Positions 28,874 through 37,745 of a stretch of 64,000 bases of DNA are shown here, one piece after another. The translations under genes were made by a program, and so were the position numbers. Origin of the DNA: Roseiconus nitratireducens (GTDB lineage: Bacteria > Planctomycetota > Planctomycetia > Pirellulales > Pirellulaceae); NCBI RefSeq assembly GCF_008629675.1, contig NZ_VWOX01000002.1, forward strand, positions 186,001 to 250,000, in the 5' to 3' direction. Positions within the stretch are counted from its first letter, which is position 1, and the number at the start of each line of letters is the position of its first letter. The notes under the pieces are model-generated. The model ran no database searches. It saw only the letters and a list, made by a program, of their open reading frames with translations, and had not been told where the DNA came from.

Positions 28874-30007
28874 TCATTCCGACGGCGGTGGTGGTGGTGG
28901 TGGCGGCGAGGACTGGGCCGCAAACAAACCGGCCAACGCGGAAACGGTCCCGGCCGGTTGCCAGCCGTCCATTCCCGCCGTCCAAACCAATGTGTCCCGG
29001 TCGACTTCACCGCTGGCCACGCCGCCCGCCAATTGCGACATCGCGAACGGACCCTTCGTTTGCCCCGCGACAGCCACGTGCCAGGCCGGTGGCGGGGGCG
29101 GCGGAGCGGATCCACCGGATCCGGCCGCCGGTGCGGCACCGGGACCACCAAATCCGCCCGGCATCATGCGTCCGGCCATCGCCATCCCGAGCCCCAACCC
29201 CAGCCCCTCGGCAGCACCCCCGCCGCCGGGATTGTCCGCCGCCGCGGTCATCGCGTTGCCCATCTGGTACTGCTGGAACCGGTTCATGTCGCCGATCACG
29301 CCCATGCTGGTCTTGGTGTCCAACGCCTTTTCGACCGCCTCAGGCAGCGAAATGTTGACCACCACCAACTGTGGGCAATCCAATCCGTACTCATCGTCGA
29401 TCTGTTCGATCAACCGCTTGCGGATTGCCTGGCCGATCTGGTCATACTTGGTCGCCAGATCCAACGCCGCGATCTGCAGATCGGCGACCGTCTGCGAGAA
29501 AGCATTGGTGATCATCGACCGGATCAGCCCGGTGATCTCGTCTGTCTGGAAATCTCCATCCGTGCCGACGATCTCCGTCAACAACGCTTTCGGATCGACC
29601 GCCTGCAGGGCATAGGTTCCAAACGCTCGAATCCTGATCGGCCCGAATTCCGGATCCCGCATCATGACCGGATTCGGCGTTCCCCATTTCAGATCCGTCA
29701 CCTGCCGCGTGCTGACGAAGTAAACCTCCGCCTTGAACGGGCTCTCAAACCCGTACTTCCATCCACGCAACGTCGACATCACCGGCATGTTTTGCGTGGT
29801 CAATTCGTAGTGGCCGGGACCGTAGGTGTCCGCGATCTGCCCACTGCTGACCAACACCGCCATTTGTCCTGGCCGGACGATCAGCTGGGCACCGTTCTTG
29901 ATCTCGTTCTGAAACCGAGGGAACCGCCAAACCAGCGTGTGATTGGTATCATCGATCCACTCGATGATATCGATCAGTTCACCACGCAGACGATCAAACA
30001 TTCCCAT
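28874..30007 (-). CDS. SPFH (YdjI-like) protein with C-terminal GYF_2 domain
   Basis: SPFH/band-7 proteins build membrane microdomain scaffolds. This 377-residue one begins MGMFDRLRGELIDIIEW, like the YdjI or 'virion core' subgroup (which lacks a transmembrane helix), and carries the SPFH fold to about residue 240 (RPGQMAVLVSSGQI, FGTYALQAVDPKALLTEIVG, LDCPQLVVVNISLPEAVEKALD). A Gly/Pro/Met-rich linker follows, then a GYF_2 domain (about residues 310-365: WHVAVAGQTKGPFAMSQLA, WTAGMDGWQPA), which binds proline-rich ligands in other proteins. In YdjI the C-terminus is normally a zinc ribbon, so the GYF_2 end is a variant. It is the first gene of the polyamine-linked run. The 489-base gap to divergent polA should hold its promoter. 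Confidence 0.88.
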   Translation of the reverse strand: MGMFDRLRGELIDIIEWIDDTNHTLVWRFPRFQNEIKNGAQLIVRPGQMAVLVSSGQIADTYGPGHYELTTQNMPVMSTLRGWKYGFESPFKAEVYFVSTRQVTDLKWGTPNPVMMRDPEFGPIRIRAFGTYALQAVDPKALLTEIVGTDGDFQTDEITGLIRSMITNAFSQTVADLQIAALDLATKYDQIGQAIRKRLIEQIDDEYGLDCPQLVVVNISLPEAVEKALDTKTSMGVIGDMNRFQQYQMGNAMTAAADNPGGGGAAEGLGLGLGMAMAGRMMPGGFGGPGAAPAAGSGGSAPPPPPPAWHVAVAGQTKGPFAMSQLAGGVASGEVDRDTLVWTAGMDGWQPAGTVSALAGLFAAQSSPPPPPPPPSE

Positions 30008-30496
30008 CTCGTATCCTCACCGGGCTGTCGACAACCTGAAAAACCGCCTCGCCGCGATCATTGGGGCGGCAAAACTTGGGGCGCGGGGCGCAGAAGTTTC
30101 TCCGACGAAGCCAACTGTAACAAATTCGCCGAACCCGGTTGGCATCCGTCCGCCATTTTGGTCGGCCCGCTCCAGTGCCCCAGTTGCTCGGAACGTTGCC
30201 GCGCGAACCAATCACTTGCTTCGTTCCAGGGCTCCCGCCTGGGAACCCGTTGCTTTGCCGGCTCGGCCCGCGAAGCGTCGCACCGACGGACCGCGGCGGG
30301 TTTCAACGGCAGAATCACGAAACCAGGACGCTACCGTCGGCCGAGTTCCCCGGCGGACTCAGGCAATCCACTCCCGGCTTCCCCTATCATCGTCCACGGC
30401 CCGACCGTAAATTCCCGGCGACCACCTTGTTCTTTGCACGTCGGCGTCCCTGGCGCAGCGCTGCGACGCCGTGAATCCCCATCCCGACCGTTTTCG
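30008..30496. other. divergent intergenic region, SPFH operon / polA
   Basis: No gene is supported in these 489 bases: the polA frame stays open upstream but its translation is Arg/Ser/Pro-rich and unlike any polymerase. The stretch must contain promoters for both divergent units. A GC-rich run near 30061-30090 (GGGGCGGC then GGGGCGCGGGGC) is the only notable composition feature, and I could not assign boxes with confidence. Confidence 0.5.
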
Positions 30497-33301
30497 ATGG
30501 CCGAAGCAACTCGCGATCTTTTCTCACCGTCAAAAAAACTGTTTCTGCTGGACGGCATGGCGCTTGCCTATCGGGCCCACTTTGCGCTCATCCGCAGCCC
30601 TCGCTTTACCTCGGGCGGCCAATGCACCTCGGCAATCTTCGGTTTGCTGAGCACGCTGATGGATATCCTGAACAAGGAACAACCGACCCACATCGCCTGC
30701 GCTTTCGACACCTCCGAACCGACGCAACGACACATCGATTTCCCCGAGTACAAAGCGCACCGCGACGAAATGCCGGAGGATCTGGCCAGCCAATTCCCGC
30801 TGATCGACCGGCTGATGGATGCCATGAACATCCCCACGATTCGCATCCCCGGGTACGAAGCCGACGACGTGATCGGCACGTTGGCTCACCAGGCGGCCGA
30901 CCAAAGCTTCGAAACCTGGATGGTGACCCCCGACAAAGACTATCACCAGCTGGTGACCGACAAGATCCACGTCTACAAACCCGGTCGCAAAGGCGGTGAA
31001 GCGGAGGTGTTAAGCGTCGATGAAGTCTGCCAGCAGTGGGAGATTGATCGTGTTGAACAAGTGATCGACGTCCTCGGATTGATGGGCGATTCCAGCGACA
31101 ACATCCCGGGCATTCCAGGCATCGGTCCCAAAACAGCCAAAAAACTGATCGCCCAGTACGGCAGCATCGAGAACTTGCTGGACCACGTTGAGGACCTGAA
31201 AGGAAAACAGAAGGAACGTGTCCGCGACAACAAGGGCCAGGCGTTGCTGTCCAAGCGACTGGTCACCATCCAATTGGATGTCCCCCATGACATCAAACTG
31301 GAGGATCTGGAACGTCACGGTCAAAATGACAAAAAGCTGAAGGCTTTGTTGACGGAGTTGGAATTCGAGACGGTCGGCAAACGCCTGTTCGGAAAGTCGT
31401 TCTCGGTCGCATCGGCACGCAGCGCCGTCGCGCGAGAAAAACGTCACGCGGAGATCCAGCAGTCTCTCTTTGAAGACCCCGGAGAACCGACGACACTGGC
31501 CGACGTCAAGCACACCTACCACGTGGTCGACTCCCCCGATCAACGGTCCAAGCTGATCGATCGTTTGTCGAAAGAAAAGGCGTTCTGCATCGACACGGAG
31601 ACGACCGGGTTGGACCCGCGATCCGCCACACCGCTGGGCTTGGCGATTTCGCTTCGACCCCACGAAGCCTACTACGTGGTGTGTCCCCAGGATGCCGAAG
31701 CACGTGCCGCGATGCTCGCCGAGTTTGTTCCGCTGCTGTCCAACGAATCGATCGTCAAGATCGGGCACAACCTCAAGTACGACCTGTCACTGCTAAAGTG
31801 GAACGGCATCGATGTCGCTGCGCCGCTGGTCGACACGATGCTGGTGCACACCATGACCGAACCGGAAATGCGGCATGGCTTGGACACCCTTTGTGAACTG
31901 TATCTGAATTACCGACCGATCCCGACGTCGCAGCTGATCGGTGAAAAGGGCGACGAGCAGAAGAACATGGCGGACGTGCCGCTCAAGCAAGTCGCGGAAT
32001 ACGCCTGTGAGGACGCCGACGTGACCTTGCAAATCGCTCAAATCCTGGACCCCGTCATCGACGAAAAGGGGATGCGGCAGGTCGTGGACGAAGTGGAATG
32101 CCCGTTGGTCCCGGTGCTTGTCGACATGGAATACAACGGCATCACGCTGGACACCAAATCCCTGGCCGACTACGCACAAAAACTGCAAGCCGAAATCGAT
32201 GATCTGCAGGCCAGGATCTACGCCGCCGCCGGGCACGAGTTCAATGTCGATTCACCAAAGCAACTGGGCGTCGTGCTGTTCGAAGAAATGCAGCTGGAAG
32301 ATAACCCGAAGAAAACCGCGACCGGCCAATACTCGACCCGTGAAGCGGAGCTGGAACGTTTGGCCGGAAAACATCAAATCGTCGCGGATGTTCTCGACTA
32401 CCGAAACGCGCGCAAGCTGAAGTCCACTTACGTCGATCAGTTGCCTGGTGCGGTCAACCCCGAAACCGGCCGGCTGCACACGCACTACAGCCAAACCTGG
32501 ACCGCGACCGGACGGATGCAGTCCAATGACCCCAACCTGCAAACCATTCCCGTCCGCAAAGAGCGGGGCCGAGAAATTCGTGCAGCGTTTGTCCCGCGCG
32601 ACAGCGATCACCTGATCTTGTCCGCTGACTATTCCCAGATCGAGCTGCGCATCATGGCCGAGTTGAGCGGCGATGAAGCCATGATGGAGGCGTTTCAAAG
32701 CGGCGAAGACATCCATACCGTGACTGCGGCCAAAGTCTACAAAGTCTCCAACGAAGAAGTGACGCGTGAGATGCGGGCCAAGGCCAAGACGGTGAACTTT
32801 GGAATCATCTACGGCATCAGCGCTTTCGGGTTGCAGCAACGGCTGAACATCCCCAGGGCCGAGGCCAGCGAACTGATCCACAACTACTTCGAAAAGTACC
32901 CGGGCGTCCAACGCTACATCGACCAAACAATCGCATTCGCGAAGGAACACGGCTATGTGGCGACCAAGACCGGCCGCCGTCGGTACCTGCGCGACATCAC
33001 CAGCAAGTCGCGGGGGACCGTGGCCGCGGCCGAACGGCTGGCGATGAACAGCCCGATCCAGGGTACCGCGGCCGACATGCTGAAGCTGGCCATGATCAAG
33101 GTGCACCGCGCCCTGCGCCAGGGCGAGTTCAAAACGAAGATGTTGTTGACCGTGCATGACGAATTGGTATTCGATCTCTACAAGGCCGAACGGGACCAGG
33201 TGCTGCCGGTGATCGAAACCGCGATGAAAACCGCGCTCCCCATGCAGGTCCCGATCGTTGTGGAAATGGGAACGGGAGAGAACTGGCTGGAAGCCCATTG
33301 A
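30497..33301 (+). CDS. polA: DNA polymerase I
   Basis: The 934-residue protein has all three PolA domains. The 5'-3' exonuclease (residues 10-300: LLDGMALAYRAHF, PGYEADDVIGTLAH, GDSSDNIPGIPGIGPKTA) is followed by an intact proofreading 3'-5' exonuclease (CIDTETTGLDP, IGHNLKYDLS, YACEDADVTLQ, so the DEDD residues are all present) and a family-A polymerase domain with motif A (LSADYSQIELRIMAEL), motif B (REMRAKAKTVNFGIIYG) and motif C (TVHDELVFDL). ATG 30497 (MAEATRD) is the start; the open frame further upstream overlaps the SPFH gene on the other strand and is not coding. It is a single gene, followed by a hairpin-repeat array rather than another gene. Confidence 0.96.
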   Translation: MAEATRDLFSPSKKLFLLDGMALAYRAHFALIRSPRFTSGGQCTSAIFGLLSTLMDILNKEQPTHIACAFDTSEPTQRHIDFPEYKAHRDEMPEDLASQFPLIDRLMDAMNIPTIRIPGYEADDVIGTLAHQAADQSFETWMVTPDKDYHQLVTDKIHVYKPGRKGGEAEVLSVDEVCQQWEIDRVEQVIDVLGLMGDSSDNIPGIPGIGPKTAKKLIAQYGSIENLLDHVEDLKGKQKERVRDNKGQALLSKRLVTIQLDVPHDIKLEDLERHGQNDKKLKALLTELEFETVGKRLFGKSFSVASARSAVAREKRHAEIQQSLFEDPGEPTTLADVKHTYHVVDSPDQRSKLIDRLSKEKAFCIDTETTGLDPRSATPLGLAISLRPHEAYYVVCPQDAEARAAMLAEFVPLLSNESIVKIGHNLKYDLSLLKWNGIDVAAPLVDTMLVHTMTEPEMRHGLDTLCELYLNYRPIPTSQLIGEKGDEQKNMADVPLKQVAEYACEDADVTLQIAQILDPVIDEKGMRQVVDEVECPLVPVLVDMEYNGITLDTKSLADYAQKLQAEIDDLQARIYAAAGHEFNVDSPKQLGVVLFEEMQLEDNPKKTATGQYSTREAELERLAGKHQIVADVLDYRNARKLKSTYVDQLPGAVNPETGRLHTHYSQTWTATGRMQSNDPNLQTIPVRKERGREIRAAFVPRDSDHLILSADYSQIELRIMAELSGDEAMMEAFQSGEDIHTVTAAKVYKVSNEEVTREMRAKAKTVNFGIIYGISAFGLQQRLNIPRAEASELIHNYFEKYPGVQRYIDQTIAFAKEHGYVATKTGRRRYLRDITSKSRGTVAAAERLAMNSPIQGTAADMLKLAMIKVHRALRQGEFKTKMLLTVHDELVFDLYKAERDQVLPVIETAMKTALPMQVPIVVEMGTGENWLEAH

Positions 33302-33311
33302 GAGGGCCCCT

Positions 33312-33614
33312 GTAGCCACCGTCGCCAGCCGGTGGAACGCCCGTCGGATCACCGGTGACCGGAGTCAGGCACAGCCTGACCTACACGTGCTCCCGTAGCC
33401 ACCGTCGCCAGACGGTGGACCGCCCGTCGGACCAACCAAAGCCTCCCGCAGCCACCGTCGCCAGAAGGTGGAGAGACCGTTGGATCACCGGTCGCAATTG
33501 ACCGGAGTCAGGCACAGCCTGACCTACACGTGCTCCCGCAGCCACCGTCGCCAGACGGTCGACCGCCCGTCGGACCAACCAAAGCCTCCCGTAGCCGCCG
33601 TCGCCAGACGGTGG
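33312..33614. repeat. composite repeat array, 5 CCACCGTC units and a 143-bp duplication
   Basis: Units begin at 33312, 33395, 33448, 33538 and 33591. A longer segment is duplicated: the block starting TCAGGCACAGCCTGACCT at 33365 recurs at 33508, a period of 143 bases, carrying two hairpin units per copy. TCAGGC-ACA-GCCTGA is itself a palindrome and its inverse appears at about 37591. The stretch from 33302 to 33658 contains no gene and separates convergent polA and the sigma-54 activator. Confidence 0.92.
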
Positions 33615-33658
33615 ACAGTCCGTTGGACCACCGATTGCGATTGACCGGTTCTGCGTCC

Positions 33659-35719
33659 TCAAGCGGTCGATTTCGCGAATCGCTTCAGCTTTCGGTCCAG
33701 GGTGCTGCGTTCAATCCCCAGGATCGACGCGGCGCGGCTTTTGTTCCCGTCGGTGTGCCGCAAGACCCGCTGAATATGCGCCCGCTCCAGGTCGGCCAAC
33801 GACATCTCGACCGGATCGCGAGACGTTGCCGCACGGCTTCCGCCCAGGCCGCCGACGGCCGCCGGCGTCAGCAGCAGATGCTCGGCTTCAATGGTCGAAC
33901 CGGAATTCAACACGACCGCCCGCTCAATCACATTTCGCAGCTCGCGGATGTTGCCCGGCCACTGATAGTCCAGCAATTTCTGACAGGCGCGATCGCTGAT
34001 CGTTTCGATCCGCCGTCCCATCTGTTGATTGAACTCGTTCAAAAAATGCTTGGCCAGCAACAGCACATCCGAGCCTCGCTCGCGGAGCGGAGGCACGAAG
34101 ATTTCCACGACGTGCAATCGATAAAAAAGATCCTGACGAAATTTGCCTTCACCAACCATCGACTGCAAATCGCGATTGGTAGCGGCGACGACGCGAACAT
34201 CGACCTTGATCGGCGTTTGCCCTCCGACGCGTTCGAAAGGGTGCCCTTCCAACACGCGCAGGAACTTGGCTTGAATCTCCAGGTCCATTTCGCCGATTTC
34301 GTCCAGCATCAACGTGCCGCCGTCGGCCATTTCAAACTTGCCGCGTTTTCGCTCGGTCGCGCCGGTGAAGGCGCCTTTCTCGTGCCCGAACAGCTCGCTC
34401 TCCAACAACGACGGCGAAAGCGCGGCGCAGTTCATGCAAACCAACGGACCGGCCGACCGCGCGCTGGCCTGGTGAATCGCCGAGGCCACCAGTTCTTTGC
34501 CGACTCCCGATTCGCCGCGGATCAACACGGTGGCTTCGGTCGGCCCGGCCAGTGAAACGTTGCGGATGACGTCTTTGATGGCGTCGCTGTTGCCGACGAT
34601 CGCCGTCTTGCCTCCCAGCTGTTGCTTCAGAGTTTCGATCTGACGTTGGGATCGACGCAGTGACCGATCCAGTTTTCCTCGATCCCGAAGGTTGCGAAGC
34701 GACTCGGCAAGGATCTCCGCCACCGCCAAAACAAACTCCAAGTCCGCCGCGGAAAGGACCGCATCCGCATCGGTGGTCAACAAATGCAGCATGCCCAACA
34801 ATTGGCCGTCCCGTCCCCGGACCGGGGCCAAAATCATGCTGACCGCATCGATTTCACCGCGGCTGTTCTCCGTGGCCAAATCGCGGTCGCCGGCGACGTT
34901 ACGCGCCAAAATCGCCTGGCCACCGGGAGCGATCACGCTGGCGATGGCCGCGTCGGCCGGACGACGGTAGCTGGTCGATCCCAACGGCGCGTCGGCGGCC
35001 TGCCGGGTCGCGACCAACCGCATTTTGGACGGATCGACCGCCGCGTGCGCGGACTTTCGGCCGGGATCCGCTTCCAACAGGTAGGCTCCCACGCTGCGGC
35101 AACGGATCGTTTCCGACATCCGATCCAGCACCAGCTCGATCGCTTTGGACGCCGAATCGGCACCGGCCAGCGTGAACGCTAACTGCAGCAGCACGGCGCT
35201 CGCTTCGTCACCGCGAACCAGCCGGTCTTGCTGGGATCCGTCTTTGCCGAAGACTGCCCCCCCGTGAAGGTAGCCGCTCTCAGACCGCCGATCGGTGATC
35301 GACACGGCGTCCATCGCCAACGTCAGCTGATCCTCCGTCGCGCCGGCCGGTTGCGGACTGTCGGCCGGGCCTTCCGCAGATGCCAGGTGGTGGACGAATT
35401 GAATGGAGAATCCGGCAATCTCGATCCAGTCTCCGTCGCGGAGCACCACGGGCGCGTCGATCTTCTGTCCCCCGACGACCGTTCCGTTGCGGCTACCCAG
35501 ATCTTCGATCTGCCAGCCGTCGGGCGTCGACCAAATGCGGGCGTGCTGCCGGCTCGCCTTTTCGCTGCGGATGGCAATCGCATTGCTGCTCGACCGCCCC
35601 AGAATCACCTCCATCGGGGCGGTCAGCCGGAAAACGTCACTCCAGCGGCCGGCCGACTGCAGGACCAGGTATCCGGATCGCTCCGTCGTGGAGGGTGTCG
35701 AAAGAGTGCTATCGCTCAA
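33659..35719 (-). CDS. FHA-GAF sigma-54 activator (Fis-type)
   Basis: This enhancer-binding protein drives sigma-54 promoters. The 686 residues read in order: FHA domain (about 20-110, with [18 protein letters not shown] and LGSRNGT, the phospho-Thr-binding loop set), GAF sensor domain (about 160-330), AAA+ domain (about 360-600: Walker A GESGVGKE, the sigma-54-contacting GAFTGA loop, Walker [17 protein letters not shown]) and a Fis-type helix-turn-helix ([23 protein letters not shown]). FHA coupling suggests control by a Ser/Thr kinase, abundant in planctomycetes, rather than by a response-regulator receiver. No sigma-54 promoter or kinase gene is adjacent, so the targets are unknown. Single minus-strand gene. 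Confidence 0.93.
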   Translation of the reverse strand: MSDSTLSTPSTTERSGYLVLQSAGRWSDVFRLTAPMEVILGRSSSNAIAIRSEKASRQHARIWSTPDGWQIEDLGSRNGTVVGGQKIDAPVVLRDGDWIEIAGFSIQFVHHLASAEGPADSPQPAGATEDQLTLAMDAVSITDRRSESGYLHGGAVFGKDGSQQDRLVRGDEASAVLLQLAFTLAGADSASKAIELVLDRMSETIRCRSVGAYLLEADPGRKSAHAAVDPSKMRLVATRQAADAPLGSTSYRRPADAAIASVIAPGGQAILARNVAGDRDLATENSRGEIDAVSMILAPVRGRDGQLLGMLHLLTTDADAVLSAADLEFVLAVAEILAESLRNLRDRGKLDRSLRRSQRQIETLKQQLGGKTAIVGNSDAIKDVIRNVSLAGPTEATVLIRGESGVGKELVASAIHQASARSAGPLVCMNCAALSPSLLESELFGHEKGAFTGATERKRGKFEMADGGTLMLDEIGEMDLEIQAKFLRVLEGHPFERVGGQTPIKVDVRVVAATNRDLQSMVGEGKFRQDLFYRLHVVEIFVPPLRERGSDVLLLAKHFLNEFNQQMGRRIETISDRACQKLLDYQWPGNIRELRNVIERAVVLNSGSTIEAEHLLLTPAAVGGLGGSRAATSRDPVEMSLADLERAHIQRVLRHTDGNKSRAASILGIERSTLDRKLKRFAKSTA

Positions 35720-36020
35720 GGTCGCATAATCCGAAGAATTAGATCGTGTCGCGTCCGCCGCACCGCTTCGATGCGTTTCCGGCGGGCCCGGAGTCGCGAA
35801 TCCGACCAGGGTTCAAGCTGCATTCTAGCGTTTTGCCGGCGACGGTCATGACGGCCAATCGGGAACCACAAGTCGAACTTGCGACACGAGATACGGGGAA
35901 TTATTCTCTATCCTAGGCTCGGCCCGCCTCCACGAGCGACTTTTCCGCCGCCCCCGGCAGTGCGCTTTCGCTGTCAACTCCGGCGCACCCCCAAGCAAAT
36001 CCATTCGGAGATAACTTTCG

Positions 36021-37382
36021 ATGAAACTGAGCAAAGCTCGATTCACGGCCGCGCTAGCGATGAGCTGTCTTGTGGCCATCGCTACCCTCACCACTGCCGG
36101 GTTCAACGGCGGTGGCAACAACCAGGTTGGGGGTGTTTCAATCGACCCCGCCGGCGTTGTCCGCACCGCCACGGTGCAAGAAAACCAGGAACTGGTCAAT
36201 CTCCTTCGTCAGGAAGTCGCCGTCCCGCGTGGCGATTTGGCCGCCCCTGCCGATCTCCGCATGGTTTCTCTGGCCGGGCTGCAAGAAGCGATCCGCGAGG
36301 TCCGCAAGACCGGCGGCCGCCTGCCTGCCGAAATTCGCTACCTGGCGGGTCTGACGGCGGTGGATTATGTGTGGGCGGATAAGGATCACAATGATTTGAT
36401 CCTGGCCGGCCCGGCCGAACCCTGGACGCTGTCGGAAACCGGAAGCGTTGTCGGCAAAGAAACCGGCGCGGCCATCCTGCGTTTGGAAGACTTGGTCGTG
36501 GCACTTCGCAATGTTGAAAACGCGCGCGCCCAAGGCATCACGTGCTCCATCGAACCGACCGCCGAAGGCCGCCAACGACTCAATGCGTTTCTCCGACGTG
36601 TCAATTTGCGGCCCGGACAAAGTCCGGTCGCCTTGGAAGCCGGCATGAAAGAAGCATTCGGCCCCCAGATGATCCGACTCAATGGCATTCCGGCTAACAG
36701 CCGTTACGCCTGCACGCTGGTTGCCGCCGATTACCAAATGAAACGACTGGCCATGGCCCTGGTCGATTCGCCCGTCAAAGGGCTGCCCAGCTACTTGCAA
36801 ATGTCGCGCAACACTGCCCACACCGGCACCCAGAATCCTCGCTGGTGGATGGAATGCGATTACGAAAGCCTGACCCGGAACGAAGCCGGCACGCTGTGGA
36901 AGCTGTCCGGCCAGGGCGTCAAGACGATGACCGAACAGGACGCTATCGCCGCCAACGGCGAGGCGGTCGCCAGCGGAAACGTTGACAAGATCGCTCAGAA
37001 ATGGGCCGATTCGATGACCGGCAATTTCGAGCAACTGGCGAAAGCGATGCCGGTATTCGGCGATCTGCAAAACCTGATGGACCTGACGGTCGTCTCGACC
37101 CTGATCGTTCAAGAACAGTTGGAAGATCGGTCGGGTCTGCAGCTGGATGTGCTCCGCGACCAGGACGCCCTGGCGCCGATCGCCTTTGACGCTCCGCAAA
37201 CGATCGCTCCCGAATGCAGCTTCATCAAAGGTCGCAGCGGCTGGGTCGTGACCGCATCGGGCGGCGTTTCGGTCAACGCCTTCCAGGTGGTCCACGACCA
37301 ACGTGTCGATCCCGCTCTGGATGAGCAACTGGTTTCGTCGATCGCCGGCGGATCCTGGTGGTGGAACAAGACGTCCAACTGA
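36021..37382 (+). CDS. DUF1598 secreted protein
   Basis: The 453-residue protein has a signal peptide (MKLSKARFTAALAMSCLVAI, cleaved near TTAGFNG) and the DUF1598 domain (residues 100-400: LRMVSLAGLQEAIREV, PAEIRYLAGLTAVDYVWAD, DLILAGPAEPW, and NPRWWMECDYESL). DUF1598 is nearly confined to planctomycetes and has no known activity. A short Gly/Asn-rich patch (NGGGNNQVGG) follows the cleavage site. The gene stands alone, and a GGAG lies about ten bases before the ATG. Location is probably periplasm or outer face of the outer membrane. Confidence 0.85.
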   Translation: MKLSKARFTAALAMSCLVAIATLTTAGFNGGGNNQVGGVSIDPAGVVRTATVQENQELVNLLRQEVAVPRGDLAAPADLRMVSLAGLQEAIREVRKTGGRLPAEIRYLAGLTAVDYVWADKDHNDLILAGPAEPWTLSETGSVVGKETGAAILRLEDLVVALRNVENARAQGITCSIEPTAEGRQRLNAFLRRVNLRPGQSPVALEAGMKEAFGPQMIRLNGIPANSRYACTLVAADYQMKRLAMALVDSPVKGLPSYLQMSRNTAHTGTQNPRWWMECDYESLTRNEAGTLWKLSGQGVKTMTEQDAIAANGEAVASGNVDKIAQKWADSMTGNFEQLAKAMPVFGDLQNLMDLTVVSTLIVQEQLEDRSGLQLDVLRDQDALAPIAFDAPQTIAPECSFIKGRSGWVVTASGGVSVNAFQVVHDQRVDPALDEQLVSSIAGGSWWWNKTSN

Positions 37383-37488
37383 CACCGGCTTGAATCAACG
37401 CTTCGCGGCCAGCGGGCGCTTCTTCTCGCCCGCGCCGCCCAGCTTCTCTGCAGAAGCACTCTCTCTGCCCCGCGTAGATCGCCGCACC

Positions 37489-37568
37489 TAGCCACCGTCG
37501 CCAGAAGCAGCCACCGTCGCCAGAAGTAGCCACCGTCGCCGGAAGTAGCCACCGTCGCCAGACGGTGG
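37489..37568. repeat. 19-bp tandem repeat x4 ending in a full hairpin unit
   Basis: TAGCCACCGTCGCCAGAAG is repeated with exact 19-base spacing at 37489, 37508, 37527 and 37546; the last copy runs on into the complete CCACCGTC-GCCA-GACGGTGG palindrome. The first three lack the right-hand stem, so they look like slipped half-units. An inverted TCAGGC/GCCTGA palindrome follows at about 37591-37607. The whole 37383-37745 gap between the DUF1598 and sulfatase genes contains no gene. Confidence 0.93.
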
Positions 37569-37745
37569 CCACCTCGCTCGGGCACCGGTAGGTCAGGCTG
37601 TGCCTGACGACGGATCCTGCGTGCCCCACCGCCGGCACGATCCCGCGCACAATATCGGTTCGCGATTGACTCCCGCGTTTCGGTCGGCCGCTTCAGCGAT
37701 CCCGCTCCTCCCCGCGCTCCCCCCAGAATCCCAACCGTGTGTTCG

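Noticed and set aside
28958..30496. Long open frame upstream of polA giving a 1447-residue product
   Set aside because: It runs antisense through the SPFH gene, its translation is Arg/Pro-rich without similarity, and a normal PolA N-terminus begins at 30497.
33312..33614. CRISPR array
   Set aside because: Units are spaced irregularly (53-90 bases), the spacers are themselves repeated, and no cas genes are near.
37489..37568. CRISPR array from the 19-bp tandem repeat
   Set aside because: Copies are directly adjacent without spacers.
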